From Paenibacillus glacialis (GTDB lineage: Bacteria; Bacillota; Bacilli; Paenibacillales; Paenibacillaceae): a stretch of DNA of 64,000 bases. Where the stretch lies: the NCBI RefSeq assembly GCF_001637205.1, contig NZ_LVJH01000043.1, positions 1 to 64,000 of the forward strand, in the 5' to 3' direction. The position numbers and the translations under genes are program-made. Under the pieces are notes generated by a model. The model worked only from the letters and a program-made list of their open reading frames with translations. It was not told the origin of the DNA and searched no databases. Shown one piece after another: positions 17,109 to 25,911 of this stretch (position 1 is the stretch's first letter; every line of letters begins with the position of its first letter).

Positions 17109-18419
17109 ATGAAACGTACTCAATCCGAACTTTTATACCAAGAAGCATTGCAACATATTGTTGGTGGCGTCAACAGCCCTTCCCGCTCATTCAAAGCGGT
17201 AGGTGGCGGGGCGCCCGTCTTTATGAAGCGGGCCAAAGGCGCGCACTTCTTCGATGCCGATGATAACCAATATATTGACTATCTTGCGGCATACGGTCCT
17301 ATCATTACAGGACATGCCCATCCCCATATTACAGCGGCTATAACTAAAGCAGCTGAGAATGGTGTGTTGTATGGAGCACCAACCGAATGGGAAATTCGAT
17401 TAGCTAAAATGCTAAAAGATGCTATCCCTTCCATGGATAAGGTCAGATTTGTAAATTCGGGAACTGAAGCTGTCATGACAACCATTCGGGTTGCTCGAGC
17501 ATATACAAAACGCAGCAAAATTATTAAATTTGCGGGCTGTTACCATGGGCATTCAGATTTAGTCCTTGTAGCCGCTGGATCAGGCCCTTCAACACTAGGT
17601 ATTCCTGATAGTGCCGGTGTCCCAGCAAGTATCGCTCAAGAAGTCATTACAGTACCTTTTAATAATTTAGAAGCACTTAAAGCTGCACTCGAACGTTGGG
17701 GTGATGATGTTGCAGCAGTTATGGTCGAACCTATCGTTGGTAACTTTGGAATGGTTATGCCCGAAGATGGATTTCTAGAGGGTCTATGCAAGATGACACA
17801 TGATAATGGCTCTCTTGTTATCTATGACGAAGTGATCACGGCTTTCCGTTTCCATTATGGATCAGCTCAAACGTTTGCTGGTTTACAGAATCATGATGCT
17901 ATCGTACCTGACCTTACAGCTCTAGGTAAAATCATTGGTGGAGGATTACCCATTGGTGCCTATGGGGGTAGAAAGCATGTTATGGAACAAGTAGCCCCTT
18001 TAGGACCAGCTTATCAAGCTGGAACGATGGCTGGTAACCCAGCCTCTATTCTTTCAGGTATTGCATGTTTGGAAGTATTACAAGGCGAAGGTGTATATGA
18101 AGAGATGAATCGCCTTGCCGTGAAACTTACAGATGGTCTTCAAGCGTCCTCAGATCGTCATGGAATTCCACTAACGATTAATCAAATTCGGGGTTCGTTC
18201 TCTACCCATTTCTGTGATCATCCTGTTACGAACTATGAAGAAGCGCAGGACACCGATGGTGAAGCATTTGCTTCATTCTTCCGCCATATGTTGAATCGCG
18301 GAATTAATCTTGCTCCGTCCAAATATGAAGCTTGGTTCCTCACAACAGCTCATACAGACGAAGATATCGATCAGACTCTTCAAGCGGCTGATGAATCACT
18401 TCGAGAAATGGCTCTTTAG
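17109..18419 (+). CDS. hemL: Glutamate-1-semialdehyde 2,1-aminomutase
   Basis: 436 residues from the ATG at 17109; the 32 codons of open frame before it do not resemble the family. Converts glutamate-1-semialdehyde to 5-aminolevulinate for haem and other tetrapyrroles. The PLP lysine is in 'TALGKIIGGGLPIGAYGG'; 'FVNSGTEAVMTTIRVAR' and 'YHGHSDLVLV' bind cofactor phosphate and substrate; 'IYDEVITAFR' supplies the Asp for the pyridine nitrogen. As it stands apart from the hemAXCDB genes it may be the second paralogue (GsaB type). Confidence 0.93.
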   Translation: MKRTQSELLYQEALQHIVGGVNSPSRSFKAVGGGAPVFMKRAKGAHFFDADDNQYIDYLAAYGPIITGHAHPHITAAITKAAENGVLYGAPTEWEIRLAKMLKDAIPSMDKVRFVNSGTEAVMTTIRVARAYTKRSKIIKFAGCYHGHSDLVLVAAGSGPSTLGIPDSAGVPASIAQEVITVPFNNLEALKAALERWGDDVAAVMVEPIVGNFGMVMPEDGFLEGLCKMTHDNGSLVIYDEVITAFRFHYGSAQTFAGLQNHDAIVPDLTALGKIIGGGLPIGAYGGRKHVMEQVAPLGPAYQAGTMAGNPASILSGIACLEVLQGEGVYEEMNRLAVKLTDGLQASSDRHGIPLTINQIRGSFSTHFCDHPVTNYEEAQDTDGEAFASFFRHMLNRGINLAPSKYEAWFLTTAHTDEDIDQTLQAADESLREMAL

Positions 18420-18475
18420 TATCATCTTCTGAGAAGAGGCTCTCTCTTTTGTAAAAGAGACTGAGTTACCAAAAT

Positions 18476-18510
18476 GGCAGGCCAAGGTGTTTATCCTTGA
18501 CCTGCTATTT
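18476..18510 (+). terminator. Weak terminator-like hairpin after hemL
   Basis: Stem GCAGGCCAAGG/CCTTGACCTGC (one mismatch) lies between hemL and the convergent MocR gene. The following T tract is interrupted (TATTTCG), so termination strength is uncertain. Confidence 0.5.
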
Positions 18511-18538
18511 CGTATATATGGGATTCAATACCCCTTGA

Positions 18539-19900
18539 TCAGCGTGAGATGTTCAACCGATCGATCTCCTGACGGATGATTTCAATTCCTGTAGCTATAC
18601 TGGTATTTGGAACATTAGATACGTTCAATCGTAGCATTTTCTCAGTATATTCTCCAGGTAGATAATACGATTCGGTACTATCCACGATAACGTTCCGCTT
18701 CTTTAATGCATGTCTCAGCGTTTCAAACGGGAGATTTCTAGGAAGGGGCATAACGGTATGGACACACCGATTTTGAGGCGCAGCTGCGAATAACTCATGA
18801 TCAGAATTCATAGTTAGAGCTTCGTTCAGCTGCTCAATTTTTTTATTATATGACGCCTTAATTCGTTCACGGTGGCGTTCGAACATGCCGCTTTTCATAT
18901 ATATTTCAAGTGCTGCTTGAGATAACGTTGAAGTATCGATGTCCAAAATCACTTTGAATCGGCTGAATGTGTCGATCAATAACGGGGGTAGTACAGCAAC
19001 ACCTACCCGCAGGCCTGGAAAGAGAATTTTAGAGTAACTTTTGAGATAAATCACATGAGGTGAAGAAGCGTAAGCGTAAATAGGATCTGCCTTTGAATCG
19101 CTCTCTAAATCTGCTAGATAATCATCTTCAACAATATATACGTCATATTTATGAGCCAGTCTTGCGACTTCCTGCTTCTGCTTCATCGTCAAGGATGTTC
19201 CAAGAGGGTTATGAAAACGAGGCATGGTATAGAAAAACTTTATCTTTCCTGAAGCAAATATCCCCTCCAACTTCTCCAGATCTATCCCCTCTTCATTTCT
19301 AGGTATCCCTATTACCGGGATTTTCATGGTTGTTAACATTTCAATGAGCAAAAAATAACCCGGTTGTTCAATTAAAATCGTGTCCCGACCACTCGGAAAA
19401 GGCATCGAGACAAGAATAGCTAGCGCTTGCTGAACACCCGATGTCACTACAATTTGATCCCTTTTGGCAAACACCTGATATCCGTCCAAGTGTTTCTGTA
19501 GAACTTGGATCAGAGAGGGGAGCCCCTTAAGTGTCCCATAGGTGAACAAATCATCCTGATAAGCATCGATAGCTTTATTAATGCAATGTTGAAAATCCAC
19601 ATACGGGAACACATGTTTATCTGGTGCAGATGATGCAAAATCCAATATCATTTTTTGACTATCTTCAACCGAGCTAACTTTGTACTCACTCTGCTTTTGT
19701 ACTACATAATATCCACTCTGGGGGATAGAATATATGAGATGACGCTTCTCCATCTCCTCATATGCACGAATAACAGTGCTTTTGTTACAGCCATATCTCT
19801 CTGCCAGATTTCTAATCGAAGGCAATTTGTTTCCTTGAGAGAATTCGCCCTCTTGAATCCGTTCTTCAAGCGCTAGAATCAATTGTGAGTATTTCTTCAT
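18539..19900 (-). CDS. MocR family regulator (GntR HTH fused to aminotransferase)
   Basis: 453 residues. An N-terminal GntR winged helix ('KLPSIRNLAERYGCNKSTVIRAYEEME', about residues 25-50) is joined by a linker to a fold-type I aminotransferase-like domain from about residue 90, with the PLP lysine in 'IYLKSYSKILFPGLRVG'. MocR proteins use the PLP domain as a ligand sensor. It is divergently transcribed from an EamA transporter gene, its likely target. GGGGGG lies five bases before the ATG. Confidence 0.93.
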   Translation of the reverse strand: MKKYSQLILALEERIQEGEFSQGNKLPSIRNLAERYGCNKSTVIRAYEEMEKRHLIYSIPQSGYYVVQKQSEYKVSSVEDSQKMILDFASSAPDKHVFPYVDFQHCINKAIDAYQDDLFTYGTLKGLPSLIQVLQKHLDGYQVFAKRDQIVVTSGVQQALAILVSMPFPSGRDTILIEQPGYFLLIEMLTTMKIPVIGIPRNEEGIDLEKLEGIFASGKIKFFYTMPRFHNPLGTSLTMKQKQEVARLAHKYDVYIVEDDYLADLESDSKADPIYAYASSPHVIYLKSYSKILFPGLRVGVAVLPPLLIDTFSRFKVILDIDTSTLSQAALEIYMKSGMFERHRERIKASYNKKIEQLNEALTMNSDHELFAAAPQNRCVHTVMPLPRNLPFETLRHALKKRNVIVDSTESYYLPGEYTEKMLRLNVSNVPNTSIATGIEIIRQEIDRLNISR

Positions 19901-19921
19901 TGTTACCCCCCACCCCCATTC

Positions 19922-19933
19922 TGTACCGGTACA
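19922..19933. promoter_or_regulatory. Candidate MocR operator (palindrome)
   Basis: A perfect 12-bp palindrome TGTACCGGTACA lies 22 bp from the MocR start, in the divergent intergenic region. A second dyad AGTGT/ACACT flanks 19962-19990. Either could be the MocR binding site. Inference from position and symmetry. Confidence 0.45.
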
Positions 19934-20025
19934 CTTAGGTATAGTTGTTATTGTAGCGCATTCCAGTGTTCCTGTATATTGAATACACTAGTTACTCACT
20001 TATACAACACACTGGAGGAATACGA

Positions 20026-20997
20026 ATGAATACCACACGTGAGAATGGCCTAGCCTATCTGGCTGCATTTCTATATGCCATCATTATTGGACTCTCTTTT
20101 TTGTTTGTTAAAATGACGATCTCAGCAGCCCATCCTTTAGATGTGCTTGCGCATCGATTCGCACTTTCATTCTTTGCTGCCAGTATTCCTGTAATCTTCG
20201 GCTGGTTGCCTGTACGAATTAAACTGAAAGACCTATGGCCTATTTTACGACTTGCTTTGTTGTCTCCAGTCTTATTCTTCGCCTTCCAAGCTTTCGGGCT
20301 TATGAATGCCTCCTCATCTGAGGCTGGCATTATTCAGGCGTCCGTGCCTGTCTTCACATTATTACTTGCTTCATACTTCCTAAAAGAACGGAGCAGTGGT
20401 CTACAAAAAGTTTCTTTACTCGTCTCCGTAGCTGGTGTCATCTTCATCTTCGCCATGAAAGGCGGTTCTCTGTTAGGTTCGGGTAACTTCCAAGGTGTGT
20501 CCTTGCTACTCCTCTCAGCACTATCGTTCGCTGGATACAGTGTACTTGCAAAACCATTAACTCGTACTTTTAAACCGATGGAACTGACCTACATCACGCT
20601 CGGAGTTGGCTTCATCATATTTAATATTATAGCTGTAGGAAGACATAGCTTTGATGGAACTTTGAATGAATTCTTTCAGCCACTAACAGACATCAGTTAT
20701 ATTGGTGCATTACTTTATCTCAGTATTCTCTCAACGATGGTTACCACATTACTCTCAAGCTTCGCACTATCGCGAATTGAAGCTTCCAAAATGAGCGTGT
20801 TCAGTAATTTCTCTACACTTGTCTCAATGGCAGCAGGTGCAATATTCCTGAACGAGCAATTACGGTACTATCATATTATCGGAGCGATTATGATTATTCT
20901 AGGTGTGCTCGGCACTAACTTCCTGGGGAACAAGCGTAGCTCTTTGGATACTGCAAAACAGACGGTGAGTACTGAAGCAGTCCTGCAGAAAAAATAA
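20026..20997 (+). CDS. EamA/DMT family transporter
   Basis: 323 residues from the ATG at 20026 (GGAGGAATACGA upstream). About ten membrane helices arranged as two EamA repeats (first from residue 12, second from about residue 165), with 'LFVKMTISAAHPLDVLAHRF' in the first half. Members export or import small metabolites; the substrate is unknown. Divergent from the MocR regulator, whose ligand may be an amino acid or vitamin B6-like compound, so this transporter may handle the same compound. Confidence 0.9.
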   Translation: MNTTRENGLAYLAAFLYAIIIGLSFLFVKMTISAAHPLDVLAHRFALSFFAASIPVIFGWLPVRIKLKDLWPILRLALLSPVLFFAFQAFGLMNASSSEAGIIQASVPVFTLLLASYFLKERSSGLQKVSLLVSVAGVIFIFAMKGGSLLGSGNFQGVSLLLLSALSFAGYSVLAKPLTRTFKPMELTYITLGVGFIIFNIIAVGRHSFDGTLNEFFQPLTDISYIGALLYLSILSTMVTTLLSSFALSRIEASKMSVFSNFSTLVSMAAGAIFLNEQLRYYHIIGAIMIILGVLGTNFLGNKRSSLDTAKQTVSTEAVLQKK

Positions 20998-21041
20998 GCT
21001 TGCGCTTATTATCCGCTAAAAAAGGAATCAGCAAATAAAAA

Positions 21042-21087
21042 AACAGTAGACCAAGGATAATTTCACCTTGATATCTACTGTTTTTTT
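21042..21087. terminator. Bidirectional terminator
   Basis: Stem AACAGTAGA...TCTACTGTT with inner CCAAGG/CCTTG pairing, flanked by A-runs on the left and a T-run on the right. It can serve both the EamA gene and the convergent SGNH hydrolase gene. Confidence 0.9.
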
Positions 21088-21099
21088 AAAAATTCATCC

Positions 21100-22359
21100 T
21101 TATGGATTAATAAAAGCTGTTCTTAATTTAGGACTAAATTCCACATCTAATCCTAGTCCTGTTGCTAATACAGCCAAAGGAACATACGTTTTATCCTCTT
21201 TGCCTACCTTGTTTAAAAATGCTGGCGTATCTACAGTCACGGATTGACCATTAACCATTACGCTTGTGGAACCTATCTTAATGATGACCGTTTGTGTGCC
21301 ATAGCTAATTGTAGCGCTGGAAGTTCGACTATCCCATTTAGAAGTGGCACCCACAGCGTTAACAATATCCTGGATCGCAACGTAATTCTGGCCATTTCGC
21401 AGAACAGGCTGATACGGTGTCTTCAACTCTTGTCCTTTCACGACAATCGTCATAGGTAGCGTATTATCAACAGTGGTTGGCTTACGATATTCCTCCCAGA
21501 TCGTCCCTGCGAACACTTTAGCTATTGTCTCATAACCATATTGATTAGGATGAATATCCCTGTCTGCAATGATATGGGTCATGGTTCCCTCCCCACCAAC
21601 AAATTCTTTGGCTATATGAGCGACCTTTACATTGACCCCTTGAGTCTGATAGCCTGCTGCCATTTTATCTACAACGCCTGAGAATGTTTCGGAAGCTGCA
21701 ATCAACTTGGGATATGTAGCCTGATTAGCAATGGCTGGTATCGGTTGGTATTGATCTGCAACTACAATAAGAGCATCAGAGTTCAATTCATGCAAATTAC
21801 CAATAATAGAAGTCATCGAAGTGATATATGAAGTGAATAAGTTCTCCATGCTAGAATTGAAATCGCCACTTCCCGGGGTTAGCGCACCTTCAATAATAGG
21901 TCTGAAATCATTGCCCCCAATCGTAATCGTAATGAGGTCAGCTGAGGCAATATCGGCATTCAGTTGAACTGCGGAAGCTCCAATCTCTCCAGCTCTAGGA
22001 TCAGGAAGCCCTACCTGAATTGCATCTGCCGAAATAGGTTGCCCCTTCTCCGCTGCTTCAACGAAATGCTCTAGCCCCGCTCCCTTCAAACCTAATATGC
22101 CATAATTGGATATGGTTGTTCTTCCATGAAATAGCCCTTGTTCATATAATCGTTCCACGAAACCATAAGGCTTGCTGTTCACATCCATTTTAGGTTCATA
22201 TCCAACCGTAAGAGAGTCACCCAGTGCCACAATCCGATAGGATTTCGCCTGAGCCTCCTGCCCCTGTACAACTGTAGACGCACTTACAGAACCGATCAAT
22301 AAGGCAGATAGCAATACTATTCCGGTCGCGGCCGAAATACACTTTTTCAATTGAGACAT
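21100..22359 (-). CDS. Exported SGNH/GDSL hydrolase with C-terminal copper-amine-oxidase-N-like domain
   Basis: 419 residues from the ATG at 22359 (AAGGAG upstream). A clear signal peptide occupies residues 1-30. The SGNH esterase domain shows block I 'IVALGDSLTVGY' (catalytic Ser), a glycine block, block III 'TITIGGNDF' and block V 'DIHPNQYGYE' (Asp and His). From about residue 310 there is a stalk domain with 'LKTPYQPVLRNGQNYVAIQDIV' and 'TYVPLAVLATGLG', of the copper amine oxidase N-terminal-like type. Likely an esterase or deacylase acting on wall or extracellular polymers. Confidence 0.9.
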   Translation of the reverse strand: MSQLKKCISAATGIVLLSALLIGSVSASTVVQGQEAQAKSYRIVALGDSLTVGYEPKMDVNSKPYGFVERLYEQGLFHGRTTISNYGILGLKGAGLEHFVEAAEKGQPISADAIQVGLPDPRAGEIGASAVQLNADIASADLITITIGGNDFRPIIEGALTPGSGDFNSSMENLFTSYITSMTSIIGNLHELNSDALIVVADQYQPIPAIANQATYPKLIAASETFSGVVDKMAAGYQTQGVNVKVAHIAKEFVGGEGTMTHIIADRDIHPNQYGYETIAKVFAGTIWEEYRKPTTVDNTLPMTIVVKGQELKTPYQPVLRNGQNYVAIQDIVNAVGATSKWDSRTSSATISYGTQTVIIKIGSTSVMVNGQSVTVDTPAFLNKVGKEDKTYVPLAVLATGLGLDVEFSPKLRTAFINP

Positions 22360-22442
22360 TTCTTCAACTCCTTTTGTATAACTCGGCACCTTTATTATCC
22401 AATAGGTCTCGGTTCATTCATCTTATCATTGCTATCACACAC

Positions 22443-22481
22443 AAAAAAGAGCATTCCCCAAATTTACGAGAATTGCTCTTT
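22443..22481 (-). terminator. Terminator between the IMPase-family and SGNH genes
   Basis: Minus strand: stem AAAGAGCAATTCTC/GGAATGCTCTTT followed by TTTTTTGTG. It lies after the inositol-monophosphatase-family gene and the truncated repeat copy 3. Confidence 0.88.
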
Positions 22482-22502
22482 ATCCTATTCGAAATATCGT
22501 TA

Positions 22503-22550
22503 TCTATATAGATTGAACTAAAGTTTTCATTCACAAATTCATGATTCTAC
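22503..22550. repeat. Dispersed inverted-end repeat, copy 3 (truncated)
   Basis: Retains the intact left end (TCTATATAGATTGAACTAAAG at 22503-22523) and a short AATTCATGATTC piece of the interior; the middle and the right inverted end are missing. It ends one base before the stop codon of the inositol-monophosphatase-family gene. Its remnant state indicates decay from the full-length form. Confidence 0.75.
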
Positions 22551-22551
22551 T

Positions 22552-23421
22552 CTACAATCCGGTAGCTCCCGCTTCCTTCAGAGATCCAACCAACTCATCA
22601 TGAATATGTCCATTACTAGCCACAACATGTCTTACACTTAAGTCATATGGACGACCAAGCGTATCCGTCACTGTTCCTCCAGACTCCTTAACCAATAGAA
22701 CACCTGCTGCTAAATCCCATGAATTCAGTCCAATTTCCCAAAATCCACTGATTCTGCCTGTTGCTACATAAGCCATGTGTAAAGCCGCTGAACCATTCGA
22801 ACGGATATTACGAACTTTCGGAGCAATATGCTGAAGACCTACCATATTGATGGGTAATGCAAAATTCTGATCCGCAGGAAACCCTGTTGCTAGAAGACTT
22901 GTTGCGAGTGTGTCTTCTGTTGATACACTTGTGGTTTTACCATGTACATAAGCTCCCTTACCTTTCTCAGCCACAAACAATTCATCCTTGGTAGGATCAT
23001 AAATGACGCCAACAATGACTTCTCCTTTATGAGCAAGAGCAATCGAAACTGCATAGAAGGGATAACCATGCACATAGTTCGTTGTGCCATCTAAAGGATC
23101 TACAATCCATAAGTATTCTTCATTTAAAGACTCCTTCAACGCTTGAGCAGAGGCTTCCGGTCCTGGTTCTACTCCCTCTTCGCCAAGAATGGCATGATCC
23201 GGGAAATGAGTAAGAATTAGCTTACGAATCATTTGTTCTGCACCTTTATCTACTTCTGTCACTAAATCTTGAGGAGTAAATTTGATGTCCAACTCTTTCA
23301 CCGTACCCAATCTACTCTTGATCCATTCCCCAACTTTTGCTGCTGCATTAATAGCAACTGCAGTATAGCCCTTGCTTGTCACGACATAAGGTACTTTATC
23401 CTCTTGGTTCAAAGCAATCAT
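22552..23421 (-). CDS. Inositol monophosphatase family protein
   Basis: 289 residues. The metal-binding motifs are intact: 'ILGEEG', 'WIVDPLDGTTNYVHGYP' and 'GLNSWDLAAGVLLV', which place two to three Mg ions for phosphate monoester hydrolysis. The family covers inositol-1-phosphatase, other sugar phosphatases and PAP phosphatase; which substrate applies here is not visible. The ribosome binding site is weak (GAAAGTAG close to the ATG). A single gene followed by a repeat remnant and a terminator. Confidence 0.9.
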   Translation of the reverse strand: MIALNQEDKVPYVVTSKGYTAVAINAAAKVGEWIKSRLGTVKELDIKFTPQDLVTEVDKGAEQMIRKLILTHFPDHAILGEEGVEPGPEASAQALKESLNEEYLWIVDPLDGTTNYVHGYPFYAVSIALAHKGEVIVGVIYDPTKDELFVAEKGKGAYVHGKTTSVSTEDTLATSLLATGFPADQNFALPINMVGLQHIAPKVRNIRSNGSAALHMAYVATGRISGFWEIGLNSWDLAAGVLLVKESGGTVTDTLGRPYDLSVRHVVASNGHIHDELVGSLKEAGATGL

Positions 23422-23546
23422 CTACTTTCTATATTAAATCTAGCAATTCATATCTTCTTTTTACAAGTATACTCCATTCCTTGTTCAAAGTTTCGCCTAA
23501 ATGATGTCATTATAGCCCTTTTCTAAATCAGTTCTAGCATTCAAAT

Positions 23547-23602
23547 AAAAAGTTCGTCCTTAGCCGCGCCTTATCTTGGGCTTGGATCAAGAACGAACTT
23601 TG
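23547..23602 (-). terminator. Terminator of fabI
   Basis: Stem AAAGTTCGT/ACGAACTTT with extended partial pairing lies between the fabI stop and the next gene. The T tract on the minus strand is short (TTTTTATTTG). Confidence 0.7.
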
Positions 23603-23653
23603 ATATTGTCACACTTAAGCACTTACGTAATCATCATCGATTTAGTTGAAGGT

Positions 23654-24424
23654 CTATACCCCAGTAATGTGGAATCCACTATCAACATATATAACCTCAC
23701 CCGTTATACCACGGGATAAATGACTCATTAAGAACATCGCTGTATCTCCTACTTCTGCCGTATCTGTTCCACGACGCAGAGGTGCTTTCTCCTCAACAAC
23801 CTTCAGAATGGCGTTAAAGTCTCCAATACCCTTAGCTGCTAAAGTACGGATAGGACCTGCTGAAATCGCATTGACACGGATATTACGTTCTCCAAGATCA
23901 TTCGCCAAATACATAACGGAAGATTCTAAAGCTGCCTTAGCCACGCCCATTACGTTGTAATTACGCATCACACGTACAGAGCCCATGTAAGTAAGTGTCA
24001 CAACACTACCTCCCTCTGTCATAAGAGGTTGTAGCCGTTGTACTACAGCCACGAGCGAATACACGCTAACGTCCTGAGCCAGAGCAAAACCATCACGAGA
24101 AGTATCATAGAATTGACCTGCCAAGTCTTCACCTTTGGCAAAAGCAATACAATGCGCAATACCATGAATAACACCAAATTCCCCTTTAAGCGTCTCAGCA
24201 AGTTGATCGATATCCGAATCGTTTGTGACGTCACAAGGAAGAACTAGCGAATTCGGTATCGTATCCGCTAATTTACGTACACGTCCTTCTACCCGTTCAC
24301 TTTCATATGTAAATGCAAGCCGCGCCCCTTCGGCTGCTAAGCTCTGAGCAATTCCCCAAGCGATGCTTCGATCATTAGCAACACCCATCACAACCACATT
24401 TTTTCCTTCTAATAATTTACTCAT
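23654..24424 (-). CDS. fabI: Enoyl-[acyl-carrier-protein] reductase (NADH), FabI
   Basis: 256 residues, normal length. Carries out the final reduction of each fatty acid elongation cycle. It belongs to the atypical short-chain dehydrogenase FabI group: N-terminal 'VMGVANDRSIAWGIAQ' for NADH, and the Tyr-x6-Lys catalytic pair Tyr156/Lys163 in 'YNVMGVAK', with Tyr146 also conserved. 'TLAAKGI' near residue 196 is the substrate loop. GGGAGATAACG precedes the ATG. It stands alone with its own terminator; this is a triclosan-target-type enzyme. Confidence 0.96.
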   Translation of the reverse strand: MSKLLEGKNVVVMGVANDRSIAWGIAQSLAAEGARLAFTYESERVEGRVRKLADTIPNSLVLPCDVTNDSDIDQLAETLKGEFGVIHGIAHCIAFAKGEDLAGQFYDTSRDGFALAQDVSVYSLVAVVQRLQPLMTEGGSVVTLTYMGSVRVMRNYNVMGVAKAALESSVMYLANDLGERNIRVNAISAGPIRTLAAKGIGDFNAILKVVEEKAPLRRGTDTAEVGDTAMFLMSHLSRGITGEVIYVDSGFHITGV

Positions 24425-24544
24425 CCATCGTTATCTCCCTTCAAGAACCCCAAAGTAATCATAATTTCCAATATTTGTATTTATAATCATATTTAAAAAT
24501 ACTCTATTTCACTTATTGTTTCAAGTGTTAATTTATTATTCATG

Positions 24545-25546
24545 TTAAGGAAGTATCTCGATGCTTGCCCCATCCCGAATAGTTACTCCTTCAGAAGCGA
24601 ACTGCCCCATATCCTTCATCAACTCAAACAACGCAACATCTTTATTTTTCGCCTCAATCATAACATCCAAATGCCCCGTATCTCGTGAGATATGTCGCAA
24701 GAAATCAAGCAGAGAACCAATCTCTATACCGTCAGCATGGCTCCTAATATCCGTAGTACTTCTTGGACTGGATACATGAATTTTGGGCGCAAGTGGTACA
24801 CCTGGTAACGCATCTGCTTGTGCTAGTGTACTCTGCCAAGTCTTAAGAATATCTGGCCATAGCTCCCAAGGTGTCTCTCCTTCATTGTTTACCCATTGAT
24901 GATGAATGTCTATAACCATAGGTAACCCTGTCTTCTGACATACCCTCAACGTCTCAAGCGCATTGAAGGTCTTATCATCATTCTCCAACGTTAAGCGTTC
25001 CTTAACACCTACATCCAATTGTGAGAAGTGTTCTTCAAATCGTGCTGCCGCGGAGAGCTTGTCCCCATACGCCCCACCAATATGAATATTATTCTTAGCG
25101 GTTGCAGTAAGTCCCATAGCTGTAAGCATGGTTACATGATGATGCAGATCACGAACAGAGTTAATCAATACCTCTGAACGAGGCGTGCTTAGAACGGTGA
25201 AATGATCCGGATGAAATGAAACCCTCATGCCATGTTTGTTGACATAGTCTCCTATTTCAGCAAATGAATCTTGTAATACAGCCATAGGATTCCAATCCGT
25301 AAGGTCTGGATGAGTTGCTAATGGAACTAACTTGGATGAGAATCGATATACCTTAATCTCGTGTGCAATACAGTGTTTAAGAATCCGTAACGTATTGTGT
25401 AAGTTCTCAAGACCAATTCGTTCCAGCTTCCGAAGCGCTGCGTCTCGATCAGCTATCTTATTAAAACTCGCCATTGTCATCGTCTTAGAAGGAGATGAAT
25501 TCTGCACAATCATAGACATAGCTACAAATCCGAAACGGACAATCAT
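24545..25546 (-). CDS. uvsE: UV damage endonuclease UvsE
   Basis: 333 residues. A TIM-barrel endonuclease that nicks 5' to UV photoproducts and some other lesions. Family features include 'IVRFGFVAMS' at the N-terminus, 'YRFSSKLVPLATHP', 'MRVSFHPDHFTVL', 'LTLENDD', 'PMVIDIHHQWVN' and 'PKIHVSSPR', which carry the His, Glu and Asp metal ligands. The ATG overlaps the stop of the upstream 106-residue protein by four bases, indicating translational coupling. Confidence 0.93.
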   Translation of the reverse strand: MIVRFGFVAMSMIVQNSSPSKTMTMASFNKIADRDAALRKLERIGLENLHNTLRILKHCIAHEIKVYRFSSKLVPLATHPDLTDWNPMAVLQDSFAEIGDYVNKHGMRVSFHPDHFTVLSTPRSEVLINSVRDLHHHVTMLTAMGLTATAKNNIHIGGAYGDKLSAAARFEEHFSQLDVGVKERLTLENDDKTFNALETLRVCQKTGLPMVIDIHHQWVNNEGETPWELWPDILKTWQSTLAQADALPGVPLAPKIHVSSPRSTTDIRSHADGIEIGSLLDFLRHISRDTGHLDVMIEAKNKDVALFELMKDMGQFASEGVTIRDGASIEILP

Positions 25547-25863
25547 GCTTTTTGTTCGCTGAAGAACATCTCATACGCCAGATCAGTCTGAATGCGGGAT
25601 TCTTCCGGATTCAATTTACGAATGAATTCCATCTCCACTTCCGTGACTTCTTCCCCCTGAAAGTTAATTTCAGCGATACATCCGACAATCTTAACGATTG
25701 CTATTGCTACATTTTCTGGCGTATAAGCAATCACTTTCTGTCCAGTCGGATAGACGCGAAAGCCCTTCTTTACCATTTTACCGCGTCCATATTCCAATAA
25801 TTCATAGAGTTCTTGCTCACTCTTAAACTTACATACTGAATTGAATTCCGTCTGAAAACCCAT
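25543..25863 (-). CDS. Small conserved protein, function unknown (DUF2584-like)
   Basis: 106 residues, no signal peptide or membrane segment; mixed alpha/beta with 'KKGFRVYPTGQKVIAYTPE' in the middle. It reminds me of the short Firmicutes proteins grouped as DUF2584, but I cannot confirm that. Its last bases overlap the uvsE start (ATGA), so it is probably co-translated with the repair nuclease. The ribosome binding site AGAGGAAT lies upstream of the ATG. Confidence 0.7.
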   Translation of the reverse strand: MGFQTEFNSVCKFKSEQELYELLEYGRGKMVKKGFRVYPTGQKVIAYTPENVAIAIVKIVGCIAEINFQGEEVTEVEMEFIRKLNPEESRIQTDLAYEMFFSEQKA

Positions 25864-25911
25864 ACCAGATTCCTCTTTTCTATTCTCAAGATAAAGGGTC
25901 TGGACTACAGA

